From contig NZ_SLVP01000001.1 of NCBI RefSeq assembly GCF_004345425.1, positions 930,001 through 994,000 on the forward strand: a stretch of DNA of 64,000 bases, given 5' to 3'. Origin of the DNA: Paenibacillus sp. BK033 (GTDB lineage Bacteria > Bacillota > Bacilli > Paenibacillales > Paenibacillaceae). The position numbers and the translations under genes were made by a program. Position 1 is the first letter of the stretch. Each line of letters starts with the position of its first letter. The notes under the pieces were generated by a model. That model did not search any database. It worked only from the letters and a program-made list of their open reading frames with translations, and was not told the DNA's origin. Of the stretch, positions 8,330-17,309 are shown one piece after another.

Positions 8330-9106
8330 TTATTTGATGAGTCCGGCATGAACGAGACCGTTGCGGATGCCGCTGTCGCTTACATGCGTCGTAATGTAAT
8401 TCGCGAATGGCTTAAGCTCTTCATGGGAGTTGCCCATCGCAATGCCAAGGCCAACAACCTCGAGCATTTCTTTATCGTTCAGACCGTCGCCGAACGCAAC
8501 CGCTTCTTCCGGAGCGATGTTGAGCAGCTTCAGCAAGGCCTTAATGCCTTGCGCCTTGGAGCCGTCAACCGTAAGCACGTCCATTGCCGTCTCGTGCCAG
8601 CGGATAAAGCGGAGTCCCGGATTGGCTTCGCCGTATAGATGCTCTTCATCAGCGGTGCAATGCAGGAAAATCTGATAGACGTCTTCCTTCTGCCAGAAGT
8701 CCGGATCAAAGCCCGGCTGCGCAACGCGCAGCGATGCTACGGAATTAAACACATGCGGGTGGGATTCCGTATTGCGGTAGAACGAATCATGTCCTTCGAA
8801 TACAAGGGTATGATTGTGAGCGGAAGCATGGCTGACCAGGGTTTCCACGTCTTCCCGCGGAATAGGGCGCCGGTAGATAGCTTCTCCTTTGTATACGACA
8901 TACGCGCCATTCAGGCTGACATAAGAATCAATGCCAAGCTGCTCGGCAATCGGAGCGAAAAAGTATGGCGCTCTGCCCGTTGCGATAACAGCGGGAACGC
9001 CGCTCGCCTGCAGGTCGCGAATCGCATCGATCGTATCCTGCGGTATTTGTTTTTCTTCATCCAATAATGTGCCGTCGATGTCAAAGAAAGCAATTTTGTA
9101 TGGCAT
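8330..9106 (-). CDS. Cof-type HAD-IIB family sugar-phosphate phosphatase
   Basis: 258-residue cytoplasmic haloacid-dehalogenase phosphatase of the Cof (IIB) subfamily. Motif I FFDIDGTLLDE at residues 7-17 with nucleophile Asp9, motif II in PAVIATGRAP near residue 57, motif III Lys in KAQGIKALL, motif IV FGDGLNDKEML near 207. The large C2b cap lies between motifs II and III. Start ATG follows GAGAGGTTAGC. Relatives dephosphorylate sugar phosphates, flavin or PLP-type substrates; the exact one is not predictable. Monocistronic. Confidence 0.9.
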   Translation of the reverse strand: MPYKIAFFDIDGTLLDEEKQIPQDTIDAIRDLQASGVPAVIATGRAPYFFAPIAEQLGIDSYVSLNGAYVVYKGEAIYRRPIPREDVETLVSHASAHNHTLVFEGHDSFYRNTESHPHVFNSVASLRVAQPGFDPDFWQKEDVYQIFLHCTADEEHLYGEANPGLRFIRWHETAMDVLTVDGSKAQGIKALLKLLNIAPEEAVAFGDGLNDKEMLEVVGLGIAMGNSHEELKPFANYITTHVSDSGIRNGLVHAGLIK

Positions 9107-9320
9107 AAGCTAACCTCTCCTATCCCTATTTGCGGTTTCATCTATATATTGACGTACTATAACACCGAATTCCGCGATTAGGCAAGCTTTAAAGGCTGGG
9201 AGACCGCGCCGAGCAATGTGAACATTTTAAATGAATCGGCGCAAAGAAGTAGGAGTTAGGCGCATTATGCGATATAATCAGATGGGTATCTATAATTGGG
9301 AAATAAGGAGAATGCACGCA

Positions 9321-10250
9321 ATGGAAAAAACATTGATTTTCGGGCACAAAAATCCGGATACGGACACAATCTGCTCCGCGATTGCCTATGCCGAACTGAA
9401 ATCGAAACTTGGTTTTAACGTTGAAGCCGTACGCCTTGGCGACGTTAACGGCGAAACGCAATATGCTCTCGACTATTTCAAGACTGCAGCTCCGCGTTTT
9501 GTTGAGACCGTAGCAGGCGAAGTAAACAACGTTATTCTGGTTGACCATAACGAGCGCCAGCAAAGCGTTTCCGATATTGATCAAGTTCGCGTCGTTGAAG
9601 TTATCGACCACCACCGTATCGCTAACTTCGAAACCGCGGCTCCCCTGTACTTCCGTGCCGAGCCTGTAGGCTGCACAGCGACAATCCTGAACAAGCTGTA
9701 CAAAGAAAACGGCGTTGCGATCAGCAAAGAAGCCGCTGGCCTGATGCTGTCCGCTATCATCTCTGACTCCCTTCTGTTCAAATCGCCTACTTGCACGGAG
9801 CAAGACGTCGCGGCAGCCCGCGAGCTGGCTGAAATCGCCGGCGTTGACGCTGAAGCTTACGGTCTGGAAATGCTGAAAGCCGGCGCCGATCTCCGCGATA
9901 AAACAATCGAGCAGCTTCTGTCGCTTGACGCGAAAGAATTCTCGATGGGCAGCGCGAAAGTTGAAATCGCTCAGGTTAACGCGGTGGATACTAACGACGT
10001 TCTGGTGCGTCAAGCGGATCTGGAAGCAGCAATCAACGAAACGATCGCGAAAAAAGGTCTGGACCTGTTCGTATTCGTTGTTACCGACATCCTGAACAGC
10101 GATTCCATCGCTCTGACGCTGGGTGCAAAAGCGAGCGCTGTCGAGCAGGCTTACAACGTTACCCTGGAAGGCAACAAAGCACTTCTGAAAGGCGTTGTAT
10201 CTCGCAAATCGCAAATCGTTCCGGTTCTAACCGAAACGCTGAGCAAGTAA
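9321..10250 (+). CDS. ppaC: Manganese-dependent inorganic pyrophosphatase
   Basis: Hydrolyses pyrophosphate in the cytosol, pulling biosynthetic reactions forward. 309 residues, the standard family II length. DHH-family motifs: GHKNPDTDT (H9, D13, D15), VDHNE (D75), the DHH triad at 96-98, and the C-terminal SRKSQIVP substrate-binding motif. ATG at 9321 is chosen because AAGGAG (9305-9310) gives 10 nt spacing; an ATG at 9312 is only 1 nt away. Codons are those of a well-expressed gene. The last 38 bases are duplicated just downstream. Confidence 0.96.
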   Translation: MEKTLIFGHKNPDTDTICSAIAYAELKSKLGFNVEAVRLGDVNGETQYALDYFKTAAPRFVETVAGEVNNVILVDHNERQQSVSDIDQVRVVEVIDHHRIANFETAAPLYFRAEPVGCTATILNKLYKENGVAISKEAAGLMLSAIISDSLLFKSPTCTEQDVAAARELAEIAGVDAEAYGLEMLKAGADLRDKTIEQLLSLDAKEFSMGSAKVEIAQVNAVDTNDVLVRQADLEAAINETIAKKGLDLFVFVVTDILNSDSIALTLGAKASAVEQAYNVTLEGNKALLKGVVSRKSQIVPVLTETLSK

Positions 10251-10296
10251 TGCAGCGAATCGTTTCTGGTTCTAACCGAAACGCTGAGCAAGTAAT
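10214..10296 (+). repeat. Tandem duplication of the ppaC 3' end
   Basis: 10214-10251 (final codons plus stop of ppaC) is repeated at 10258-10296, with a perfect 29-bp core (10223-10251 and 10268-10296) and one small indel and substitution in the first 10 bases. The copy is non-functional leftover coding sequence ending in the same TAA. Confidence 0.9.
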
Positions 10297-10313
10297 ACGC
10301 AATATAATAGAAG

Positions 10314-10352
10314 AAAGAGGTTGTCCCTAGTGGAACAACCTCTTTGTTTCTT
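10314..10352 (+). terminator. Terminator after ppaC
   Basis: Stem AAAGAGGTTGTCC / GGAACAACCTCTTT with a one-base bulge, then TGTTTCTTCTT. Confidence 0.75.
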
Positions 10353-10368
10353 CTTGCTGCCGTCGCCG

Positions 10369-10872
10369 CTACTTCAGCCTCAGCACCATATTTTCTTCAT
10401 CCCAATATTGATCCTGCGCTTTCATGGCATTCCGTTCAATGCCGAACACCTCAAAACCGCAGCTGGCATAAAGCGCTTTGGCCGCCGCATTTTTCGAAAT
10501 AACGGTCAGATTAATCTGCTCGAGTCCATCCAGCTTTACGGCTTTATGAATCAGCTCCATCATCAGGCGCTTGCCAGTCCCTTGACCGCGTGCCTCCGGT
10601 GCGACATACATCGCGTAGACATTCCCTTTATGAAGGATCTTTGGTTTACTCTCTCTTACAAAAGTAACCATACCTACCAGCTTGCCCTCTAGAAACGCGC
10701 CTAACGTGAAGCGTCCTTCATCCGGCTTCAGCCCGCTTGCGATCTCGGTAAGCGATCTTACGACCTGAATTTCGTAGGTGGTCAGGAACGCTTCGGGACT
10801 TTCAAGCAGGGACTGCAGACGAAGCTCATGATAGGCTTCAACATCGGCTTCGGTTAAAATTCTAATGTCCAC
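10369..10872 (-). CDS. GNAT-family N-acetyltransferase
   Basis: 167-residue acetyl-CoA-dependent acyltransferase. Motif A YVAPEARGQGTGKRLM carries the CoA pyrophosphate loop; the C-terminal KALYASCGFEVFGIERNAMK is the typical motif B region. GTG at 10870-10872 (VDIRILTEAD) is taken as the start because GGAGGTG precedes it by 7 nt. Overall resemblance is to acetyltransferases of the RimI/YkkB sort, but acceptor substrate is unknown. Convergent with ppaC. Confidence 0.85.
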   Translation of the reverse strand: MDIRILTEADVEAYHELRLQSLLESPEAFLTTYEIQVVRSLTEIASGLKPDEGRFTLGAFLEGKLVGMVTFVRESKPKILHKGNVYAMYVAPEARGQGTGKRLMMELIHKAVKLDGLEQINLTVISKNAAAKALYASCGFEVFGIERNAMKAQDQYWDEENMVLRLK

Positions 10873-10935
10873 TATGACACCTCCACTATTGATTGAAATT
10901 CCATGAGGAGGGGAGCATTCCTTCGCCATGCCAAT

Positions 10936-10970
10936 AAAAAAATGGCTGAGCTTTAGGCTCAACCATTTTT
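10936..10970 (-). terminator. Terminator after the NlpC/P60 gene
   Basis: Stem AAAAATGGTTGAGC / GCTCAGCCATTTTT on the minus strand (one wobble pair) followed by T residues, 10 nt past the stop. Confidence 0.8.
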
Positions 10971-10979
10971 AAAGTTCAG

Positions 10980-11468
10980 TTAGTTAACGACACGGCGTGC
11001 GGTTACGTATTTGTTGGACCAGTAAGAGCTGGTCATGTCGGATACGGTAACGCCTTGGCTTGTGGAGCTGTGAAGAATTTTTTTGGAGCCGGCATAAATC
11101 GCCACGTGGCTGATGCTGATGCCGTTTGTGCGGAAGAATACAAGATCGCCCGTGCTTAATTCCGTCTTTGGAACTTTTTTGCCGACCGTTGCTTGCTCGG
11201 CCGCTGTGCGTGGCAGGTTAACGTCAAGGCCTGCAAACATGAATTTCGTAAAGGACGAGCAGTCAAAGGCATATGTAATTCCGACTGGAGCGCCGTATTT
11301 GTAAGGCACGCCTAAGTAATTTTTACCTTCGCTGATCAATGCCAGCGTTTTCTCCGTTGCAGCGTTTGCATGATTTGTTGTAGTGGCAAGAGTGAAGGCC
11401 GATGCAGCGATTGTTGCAACCAGGCTAAATGTCATTAATTTTTTGAGGGACTTGAATGTGTTTTTCAT
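10980..11468 (-). CDS. Secreted NlpC/P60 peptidoglycan endopeptidase
   Basis: 162-residue cell-wall hydrolase cutting D-gamma-glutamyl-diamino-acid bonds in stem peptides. A signal peptide runs to about residue 37 (KKLMTFSLVATIAASAF core, likely cut after ANA). The NlpC/P60 domain follows: catalytic Cys70 in FDCSSF, His121 in SHVAIYAG, and a polar third residue around His133. There is no LysM or SH3 wall-binding domain, so it is a minimal catalytic unit. Start at ATG 11466-11468 follows AAAGGAAA; the upstream in-frame extension is not signal-like. Single gene. Confidence 0.9.
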   Translation of the reverse strand: MKNTFKSLKKLMTFSLVATIAASAFTLATTTNHANAATEKTLALISEGKNYLGVPYKYGAPVGITYAFDCSSFTKFMFAGLDVNLPRTAAEQATVGKKVPKTELSTGDLVFFRTNGISISHVAIYAGSKKILHSSTSQGVTVSDMTSSYWSNKYVTARRVVN

Positions 11469-11775
11469 GGTAGTATGGTTTCCTTTCGCTTGGAAGTTCA
11501 TTCGAATATAGATTCCATCTTTCGCTGAAATTACTATAACATAACCGAAACCGCACAAAATTTTACAATTAGAGCGAAAGATCAATGAATTGTAAAGAAA
11601 GACACCTTTATGAGAAATAAATGAGAATCTCTTTAGAAAAGCTCTCAGAAAAGTCTCCTCAGAAAAATCTCATCTTCTTGACGAGTCATAGCGGAGTGAA
11701 ATATAATTAGGTAGCCTATTATTAAGAGTACTAAAATAATTAGCGGCTTACTTATTTAAAGGGTGAGGTGATCAA

Positions 11776-12261
11776 ATGGCCGGCGGTGGAGAAGAGACCG
11801 CAGCACGAAGACTGATTGAAGTATTTATGCTGTTCAACAAGATGAACTGGAACCATCAGCCGATGGATCTGAAGCAGAAGCACAGCGAGCTACGGCTGCT
11901 AGTTGTAATCAAGCGTATGGGCAATGGAGAAGAAGGGGTCAAGGTATCCGATTTAAGCAAATTTCTAAAGGTGACGTCACCAACGGTTACGCAGCTGCTT
12001 AACCGGCTTGAAGAGATGGGGCTTATTGTCCGCAAAGAGGATCCGAGAGACAGAAGAGCGGTCCGCGTGTCCCTGACGGAAGAGGGTGAATTGACCGCCA
12101 AAAAGGCGCTGCAGGGTTTTATGCAGCGGATGAACGGGCTCGTTGATTTTTTGGGCGACGAGGATACGGAGCAATTAATCCGTCTGCTCAGGCAGACAAC
12201 TACTTATTTCGAACAAATGAATCTGAACGATTCAAATGGAGATGATGTTAACAAATGCTGA
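11776..12261 (+). CDS. MarR-family transcriptional regulator
   Basis: 161-residue winged-helix regulator. DNA-binding region VSDLSKFLKVTSPTVTQLLNRLEEMGLIVRKEDPRDRRAV is a textbook MarR helix-turn-helix and wing with the conserved DxRD signature. Its stop overlaps the start of the ABC exporter gene by 7 nt, so it is co-transcribed and probably represses its own exporter operon until a drug or lipid-like ligand binds. Start follows GAGGTGATCAA. An AT-rich region just upstream (about 11700-11760) likely holds the promoter and operator. Confidence 0.92.
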   Translation: MAGGGEETAARRLIEVFMLFNKMNWNHQPMDLKQKHSELRLLVVIKRMGNGEEGVKVSDLSKFLKVTSPTVTQLLNRLEEMGLIVRKEDPRDRRAVRVSLTEEGELTAKKALQGFMQRMNGLVDFLGDEDTEQLIRLLRQTTTYFEQMNLNDSNGDDVNKC

Positions 12262-12987
12262 AATTATTCCGCTATTTAAAGCCGTTTCGGCTTTTTGTAA
12301 TCGGTGTCTTGGTCTTTGTCTTCTTGCAGACCTTATCTGACTTATACCTGCCAACCTTGATGGCGGATATCGTGGATAAAGGCGTATCCCAAGGCGACAA
12401 GTCTTATATTTGGAAAATCGGAGGCTTCATGCTGCTTGTTGCGGCAGGAGGCGGCATTTGCTCCGTGCTGGCCAGTTATTTCTCCTCGAAATCCGCAATG
12501 GGTTTCGGACGGGATGTCCGCAGCAAGGTGTTTAAGCATGTCGAGAACTTCTCGCTGCAGGAGTTCGACAAGATTGGCACAGCTTCGCTGATTACGCGGA
12601 CAACAAACGATATTACGCAGGTACAGCAAGTGCTTATCATGATCCTGCGAATGATGATTACCGCGCCAATGATGTGTATCGGCGGGATCATTATGGCGAT
12701 CTCGAAGGATGCCAAGCTGTCGCTTGTTTTTGTTGTCGTTATTCCGGTACTGGCAGGCGCGATCTTCCTGGTCGTGCGCAAAGGCATTCCGTTGTTCAAA
12801 GCGATGCAAGTGAAGATCGATAAATTGAACCTGGTATTGCGCGAAGGCTTGACGGGTATCCGCGTTATCCGTTCGTTTGACCGGATCAGCCACGAGAGTA
12901 AGAAATTCGACGCGGCAAACGCCGATCTGACGGATACGGCAGTGCGCGTAAATAAAATCATGGCGGTCCTTATGCCGCTGATGATGC

Positions 12988-13213
12988 ACTTCTTTGTCGG
13001 ACAGCGTTGGCACCATATCGAGCACTTCATTTATACGGACAGACGATGCTTGCGCGCGAGGAATCATAATCAGCATCATCGACATCATGAGTAGCGAGAA
13101 CATGATTTGCATGCCGTACTGGATAAAAGCCATCAGCGAACCGATTTGCATATTGCCATGGTCAATGCGGATACCGCCGATCGCAATAATGACGATCGTC
13201 GAAATGTTCATGA
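12988..13213 (-). other. Inverted block 1 of the ABC exporter gene
   Basis: Reading the minus strand gives an intact in-frame membrane-domain segment (ATGAACATTTCG onward to GACAAAGAAGT). Joined to 12987 it yields ATG ATG CTC ATG AAC, and joined to block 2 it yields GAA GTG AAG AAA AAC with no frame break. Junctions are base-precise to within 1-2 nt. I found no inverted repeats of useful length at its ends. Confidence 0.85.
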
Positions 13214-13649
13214 TCCGCCTTGGGCAATCATGGAATCGTAGCCCTGCTCCATCCGGCCGATAAACTCGGACGCCTGCGCGATAGCCGCGGCATGGGCAAC
13301 TTCCTCATCGGTTGCATCCTCTTGCCCGTAACGGATATTTTCCGCTACCGTTCCCGTAAAGAGAACCGCCTTTTGCGGAACAAAGCCGATTTTATGACGG
13401 AGATCCTCTTGGGACATATCTCTAATGTCCATGCCGTCAACCATAATCTGACCCGCATCCACGTCATAGAAACGCGGAATCAAGCTGACCAGCGTGGATT
13501 TACCCGCACCGGTACCGCCGATTATGGCAGTGATTTCGCCTGGGCCCGCCTGGAACGAAATATCCGACAACGCCGGTTGTTCCGCGCCCGGATAGCTGAA
13601 AGTCACCCCGCGGAATTCCAGATAGCCTTCTTTGCCGTTGTTTTTCTTC
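13214..13649 (-). other. Inverted block 2 of the ABC exporter gene
   Basis: The minus strand encodes the N-terminal two-thirds of the ATPase domain: KKNNGKEGYLEFRGVTFSYP, Walker A GGTGAGKST, the Q-loop region IGFVPQKAVLFTGTV, and GYDSMIAQGG at the end. The next residues in relatives are TNVSGGQ; here VSGGQ resumes on the plus strand at 13650, so about 6 nt were lost at this junction. All codons in the block are intact, which points to a recent event or an assembly error. Confidence 0.85.
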
Positions 13650-13966
13650 GTATCCGGCGGGCAGAAGCAGCGCTTGTCCATTGCGCGGGCATTGGTCAGA
13701 AGGCCGGAGATTTACGTGTTCGACGACAGCTTCTCGGCGCTGGACTTCAAGACGGATGCGAAGCTTCGGGCGGCACTGAAGTCTGAAGTAGGCCATTCGA
13801 CCGTTATGCTGGTTGCGCAGCGGGTAAGCACGGTTATGGATGCGGACCGCATTATCGTTCTTGATGAAGGACGCATCGCGGGGATTGGCAACCATAAGGA
13901 GCTTATGCAAACTTGCGAGGTTTACAAGGAAATTGTATCTTCGCAGCTGTCAGAGGAGGAGATTGC

Positions 13967-15829
13967 ATGAGCCAGCAAAAAGGAAACGGCCGCCCTCCAG
14001 GCGGACCCGGCAGAGGCCCGGGCATGGGTGGTCCCGGCGGATTCGGGATGCCGGTGCAAAAGGCGAAAAACTTCAAAGGAACCCTGTTTCGTTTAATGGC
14101 TTATTTGAAGCCGCATCAAACGAAGCTGTTGCTGGTGCTGCTTACCGCGATTTTGAGTACGGTATTCAGTATCGTAAGCCCGAAAATCATGGGTCATGCG
14201 ATGACCAAGCTGGCCGAAGGCTTTATTGCCAAGCATATCGATTTTGATGCGATAAACCAGATTCTGCTTATTCTCGTCGTTCTCTATATCATCAGTTCGG
14301 TATTCAGCTACATTCAGCAGTATCTGATGGCGGGCGTAGCCCAGAATACGGTTTACGATTTGCGCAAGCAGGTGAATGCGAAGTTCAACCGGCTGCCGCT
14401 GAAATATTTCGACTCCAAATCCAATGGCGAGATCTTGAGCCGGGTCGTCAACGACGTGGACAATATCGCCAATACGTTGCAGCAAAGCTTAACTCAGCTG
14501 ATTACGTCCGTTATTACGCTTGTCGGCATTATTATTATGATGCTCACCATCAGCCCGCTGATGACCTTGATCGTCTTCCTGACGATTCCGCTCAGCTTGG
14601 CAGCGACGGCCGTTATCGCGAAGCGCTCGCAGAAATATTTCGTGAAGCAGCAGGCGGAGCTTGGCAAATTAAACGGACACGTGGAAGAGATGTATACCGG
14701 ACACAAGATCGTTAAAGCTTTTGGCCGCGAGCGCGAATCCATGGAAAAGTTCGAAAAGATGAATGAGCAGTTGTACGATGCAGGGTGGCGCGCCCAATTC
14801 ATCTCCGGCATTATTATGCCGATCATGAGCTTTATCGGAAATATCGGATATGTATTTGTCAGCATCGTCGGCGGTATCCTCGTGACTAGACGCGCGATTG
14901 AAGTCGGGGATATCTTGGCCTTCATTCAGTACACCAGACAGTTCACTTGGCCAATCACGCAGCTGGCGAATATCTCGAACGTTATTCAATCGACAATCGC
15001 CTCCGCGGAACGCGTCTTCGAGCTTCTGGACGAGGAAGAAGAAGTGACGGAAGCAAATCCCGCGAAAACGATAACCCGTCCGAGCGGTTCCGTGCACTTT
15101 GATCATGTGAAATTCGGTTATACAGCCGATAAAACCCTGATCGATAACATGAACATCAATGTGCTGCCCGGTCAGACCGTGGCGATCGTAGGTCCAACGG
15201 GGGCAGGCAAAACGACGCTCGTAAACCTGCTCATGCGGTTCTACGAGCTGAATGACGGGAAAATCACGATTGACGGCGTTAATATTACGGATTTGAAGCG
15301 CAGCAATCTGCGCGGCATGTTCGGTATGGTGCTGCAGGATACATGGCTCTTTAACGGCACAATCCGCGACAATATCGCGTATGGCCGTGAAGGGGCTACC
15401 GAGGAGGATGTCGTTAACGCAGCGAAAGCGGCCCATGCCGACCACTTTATCCGGACGCTGCCAGACGGTTACGACACGATTCTTAACGAAGAGGCGTCCA
15501 ATATTTCGCAAGGACAAAAGCAGCTTCTCACTATTGCCCGGGCAATTCTGGCCGATCCGTCCATTCTGATTCTCGATGAGGCGACCTCCAGCGTCGATAC
15601 CCGGACAGAGGTCTACATCCAGAAGGCGATGGGCCATCTGATGGAAGGCCGTACAAGCTTCGTTATCGCGCATCGTCTGTCCACTATCCGCGACGCGGAC
15701 CTGATTCTGGTCATGAACCAAGGCTCGATTATCGAGCAGGGTACGCATGAGGAGCTTCTGGAGCAGGGCGGCTTCTATGCGGATTTGTATAATAGCCAGT
15801 TTACGGGGAAGGCGATTGAGGCTGTGTAG
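13967..15829 (+). CDS. ABC exporter ATP-binding/permease protein (partner half)
   Basis: 620-residue half-transporter of the YfiC type, the intended partner of the scrambled upstream gene. An N-terminal Gly/Pro-rich cytoplasmic tail (residues 1-30) precedes six membrane segments. The ATPase domain has Walker A GPTGAGKTT (about residue 408), Q-loop VLQDTWLFNG, signature NISQGQKQ in place of LSGGQ (about 512), and Walker B with catalytic Glu ILDEATSS (about 534). Having the catalytic Glu while the partner has Asp fits an asymmetric heterodimer. Its ATG overlaps the partner's stop (ATGA), showing translational coupling. With the partner broken it probably cannot export. Confidence 0.93.
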   Translation: MSQQKGNGRPPGGPGRGPGMGGPGGFGMPVQKAKNFKGTLFRLMAYLKPHQTKLLLVLLTAILSTVFSIVSPKIMGHAMTKLAEGFIAKHIDFDAINQILLILVVLYIISSVFSYIQQYLMAGVAQNTVYDLRKQVNAKFNRLPLKYFDSKSNGEILSRVVNDVDNIANTLQQSLTQLITSVITLVGIIIMMLTISPLMTLIVFLTIPLSLAATAVIAKRSQKYFVKQQAELGKLNGHVEEMYTGHKIVKAFGRERESMEKFEKMNEQLYDAGWRAQFISGIIMPIMSFIGNIGYVFVSIVGGILVTRRAIEVGDILAFIQYTRQFTWPITQLANISNVIQSTIASAERVFELLDEEEEVTEANPAKTITRPSGSVHFDHVKFGYTADKTLIDNMNINVLPGQTVAIVGPTGAGKTTLVNLLMRFYELNDGKITIDGVNITDLKRSNLRGMFGMVLQDTWLFNGTIRDNIAYGREGATEEDVVNAAKAAHADHFIRTLPDGYDTILNEEASNISQGQKQLLTIARAILADPSILILDEATSSVDTRTEVYIQKAMGHLMEGRTSFVIAHRLSTIRDADLILVMNQGSIIEQGTHEELLEQGGFYADLYNSQFTGKAIEAV

Positions 15830-15849
15830 TTTTAAAAGCAAGGGATTAC

Positions 15850-16003
15850 GGGTTTGTATCTCTTCCGGCCGCTGTTGCCATCGTGAAATTTTGAATTAAC
15901 TCGTTTTCAACGAGATTTCACGAATGGCAAAGGCGAACGCTTACAAGCTTTCTGCAAGAAAGCTGCTTCGAAAGCATATGCTTTCCTCCAGAGATACAAA
16001 CCC
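15850..16003. mobile_element. MITE-like 154-bp palindromic element
   Basis: Ends are perfect 14-bp inverted repeats GGGTTTGTATCTCT (15850-15863) and AGAGATACAAACCC (15990-16003). Inside are nested hairpins: TCGTGAAAT / ATTTCACGA around CTCGTTTTCAACGAG (15881-15923), GCTTTCTGCAAGAAAGC, and GAAAGCATATGCTTTC. No coding frame. A truncated relative lies at 6105-6180. Most likely a non-autonomous or REP-type repeat family. Confidence 0.7.
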
Positions 16004-16084
16004 TCCATCCCCCTATACCCTTAGACTACAATAGCCTCAAATTTAGCCTCCCCGTAATGGCTATTGGTTGAGGGAAGACGATTA

Positions 16085-16122
16085 AAAGAGAAAGCGTTTA
16101 AGCTGCGCTTTCTCTTTTTGTT
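16085..16122 (+). terminator. Terminator-like hairpin
   Basis: Stem AAAAGAGAAAGCG / CGCTTTCTCTTTTT with T-rich tail. It lies after the palindromic element and probably ends read-through from the exporter operon. The rest of the stretch 15830-16223 outside this hairpin and the element holds nothing I recognise. Confidence 0.7.
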
Positions 16123-16223
16123 TTTTAAGGTCATAAAAGGCAGTGATGCGCAACAAATGTTATCGGATGACGTCTTAATAGGTAATTCCAAAGATAGGAA
16201 AATGATAAGTGGGGGTACACCAT

Positions 16224-16961
16224 GTGAGAAAGACCTTTATTTTCATTGTTGTGGTTGTTTTAATGGGAGGCTCGTATCTGTACCTTCGTTTTGGACCATT
16301 GTCGCCACAGCATGCATTGAAAAAACAATTGGAACAGATTATTGAAGTTCATGATCAAGTATCTATTCAAGCTCTTTCATTAGACAAACCAACAATGGAA
16401 TATTTACTTGAGTTGCCGATGGATACAAAAGTTGAATCTGCAACGGATTTTCAAGGAGGTTCAAAACAAGTGGGTTATTTGGTTAGCAAGGTTGGGACCA
16501 AGCCGCTTCATGTATATATGACATCGGCTACCAACTCCATATACCATAAGCTTTTTCCTAAATGGACTTTATATAAAATAACAACGGCGCCAAACGGAAC
16601 ATTACCATCCATTCGTGATCTTCAAAAGACTGTTGTATCGGAAAGAAATCAACACGGGACGGAGAAATTAGAAGCGGATAAAGGCGACTTTATTGTTGGA
16701 AAAACAGTCGATAGTAACATACCGAAAATTTACGTCGTACATAATATCTCGGAAAAAGAAGCAAGGACAAAGTCCCTTTCTGACTTTTTGACGAATGAGG
16801 ATAAGGACGATGTGATGATCTACCATGTAAAAGATATTCAGCTTTATAATGACCTTAATATTGGCGAGAAGGTAATGGTAAAAGCAGCGGGGTATATCAT
16901 GCAATCGCAGCCGCCTCAAGCGGTAGCCGAAGAGATTATTAGATTGAAAGGAGGATGGTAG
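16224..16961 (+). CDS. Membrane-anchored protein of unknown function (DUF3221-like C-terminus)
   Basis: 245 residues. An N-terminal hydrophobic segment (FIFIVVVVLMGGSYLYL, about residues 5-21) acts as signal anchor, so the rest is outside the membrane. The tail (VGKTVDSNIPKIYVV ... LNIGEKVMVKAAGYIMQSQP) resembles the small beta-barrel DUF3221 domain of Bacillus lipoproteins; this is a loose resemblance. GTG at 16224 is preferred, with GGGGG about 8 nt upstream. Base composition is more AT-rich than the neighbours. Overlaps or abuts the next small membrane gene, so the two are a pair. Confidence 0.6.
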   Translation: MRKTFIFIVVVVLMGGSYLYLRFGPLSPQHALKKQLEQIIEVHDQVSIQALSLDKPTMEYLLELPMDTKVESATDFQGGSKQVGYLVSKVGTKPLHVYMTSATNSIYHKLFPKWTLYKITTAPNGTLPSIRDLQKTVVSERNQHGTEKLEADKGDFIVGKTVDSNIPKIYVVHNISEKEARTKSLSDFLTNEDKDDVMIYHVKDIQLYNDLNIGEKVMVKAAGYIMQSQPPQAVAEEIIRLKGGW

Positions 16962-16963
16962 GC

Positions 16964-17182
16964 GTGTCCAGAACTATAAATCTATTTATTGGGTTTATCG
17001 TTGGAGTAATTCTAATGATACTACCTCAGCCTCATATTTTCGTTATTAGCGATTTGTTGAATGCATTAAGCGGGGGAGACATCATTGACGGTCCAATTCA
17101 TAAACTTTTGGGAACGATAGGTTTCGTTCTCGTATGTGTATTTGGATATAAAATAGTTACATCGGTTCTTCGCGAGAATTAA
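16964..17182 (+). CDS. Small two-pass membrane protein, unknown
   Basis: 72 residues from GTG at 16964 (SRTINLFIGF), chosen because AAAGGAGG ends 9 nt upstream; an ATG at 16955 sits directly on the ribosome site. Two hydrophobic spans (INLFIGFIVGVILMILP and LLGTIGFVLVCVFGYKIV) with a short polar loop DIIDGPIH. Starts 2 nt after the preceding gene's stop and likely works with that anchored protein. No family recognised. Confidence 0.65.
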   Translation: MSRTINLFIGFIVGVILMILPQPHIFVISDLLNALSGGDIIDGPIHKLLGTIGFVLVCVFGYKIVTSVLREN

Positions 17183-17309
17183 AATATAGCAACGGAAAGC
17201 AGGGGCGAGACGCAAGTTGACTCAATCGGATACTTATGCCGTATACATGAGAATGTACAGCTAAAGAGATTACCTTACTAACAAATAAATAGGGGAGTGA
17301 GAGCAAGAG

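Larger units (their letters stand above)
12255..13970 (+). pseudogene. ABC exporter half-transporter, scrambled by two in-place inversions
   Basis: YfiB-like half of a heterodimeric multidrug-type ABC exporter. In plus orientation: residues 1-244 (12255-12987, transmembrane part) and the C-terminal ATPase part (13650-13970, VSGGQKQRLSIARAL and FDDSFSALD). Between them two blocks lie on the minus strand, each in its proper place: 12988-13213 (end of the membrane domain, NISTIVIIAIGGIRI to VPTLSDK) and 13214-13649 (ATPase start with Walker A GGTGAGKST). Turning each block round gives one open frame of about 571 residues, lacking only about two codons before VSGGQ. The Glu after Walker B is Asp (FDDS), as in the degenerate half of such heterodimers. 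As it stands the gene stops after 279 residues and should be inactive. Confidence 0.88.

Noticed and set aside
9189..10214. 341-codon minus-strand open frame opposite ppaC
   Set aside because: It is the antisense shadow of a highly biased gene; the protein has no recognisable fold, and there is no ribosome site.
12988..13649. Site-specific invertible switch with recombinase
   Set aside because: No inverted repeats at the joints and no recombinase gene in the window; the inversion itself stands but this mechanism is not supported.
14669..15841. 390-codon minus-strand frame opposite the intact ABC exporter gene
   Set aside because: Shadow of a strong coding sequence; no ribosome site or motif.
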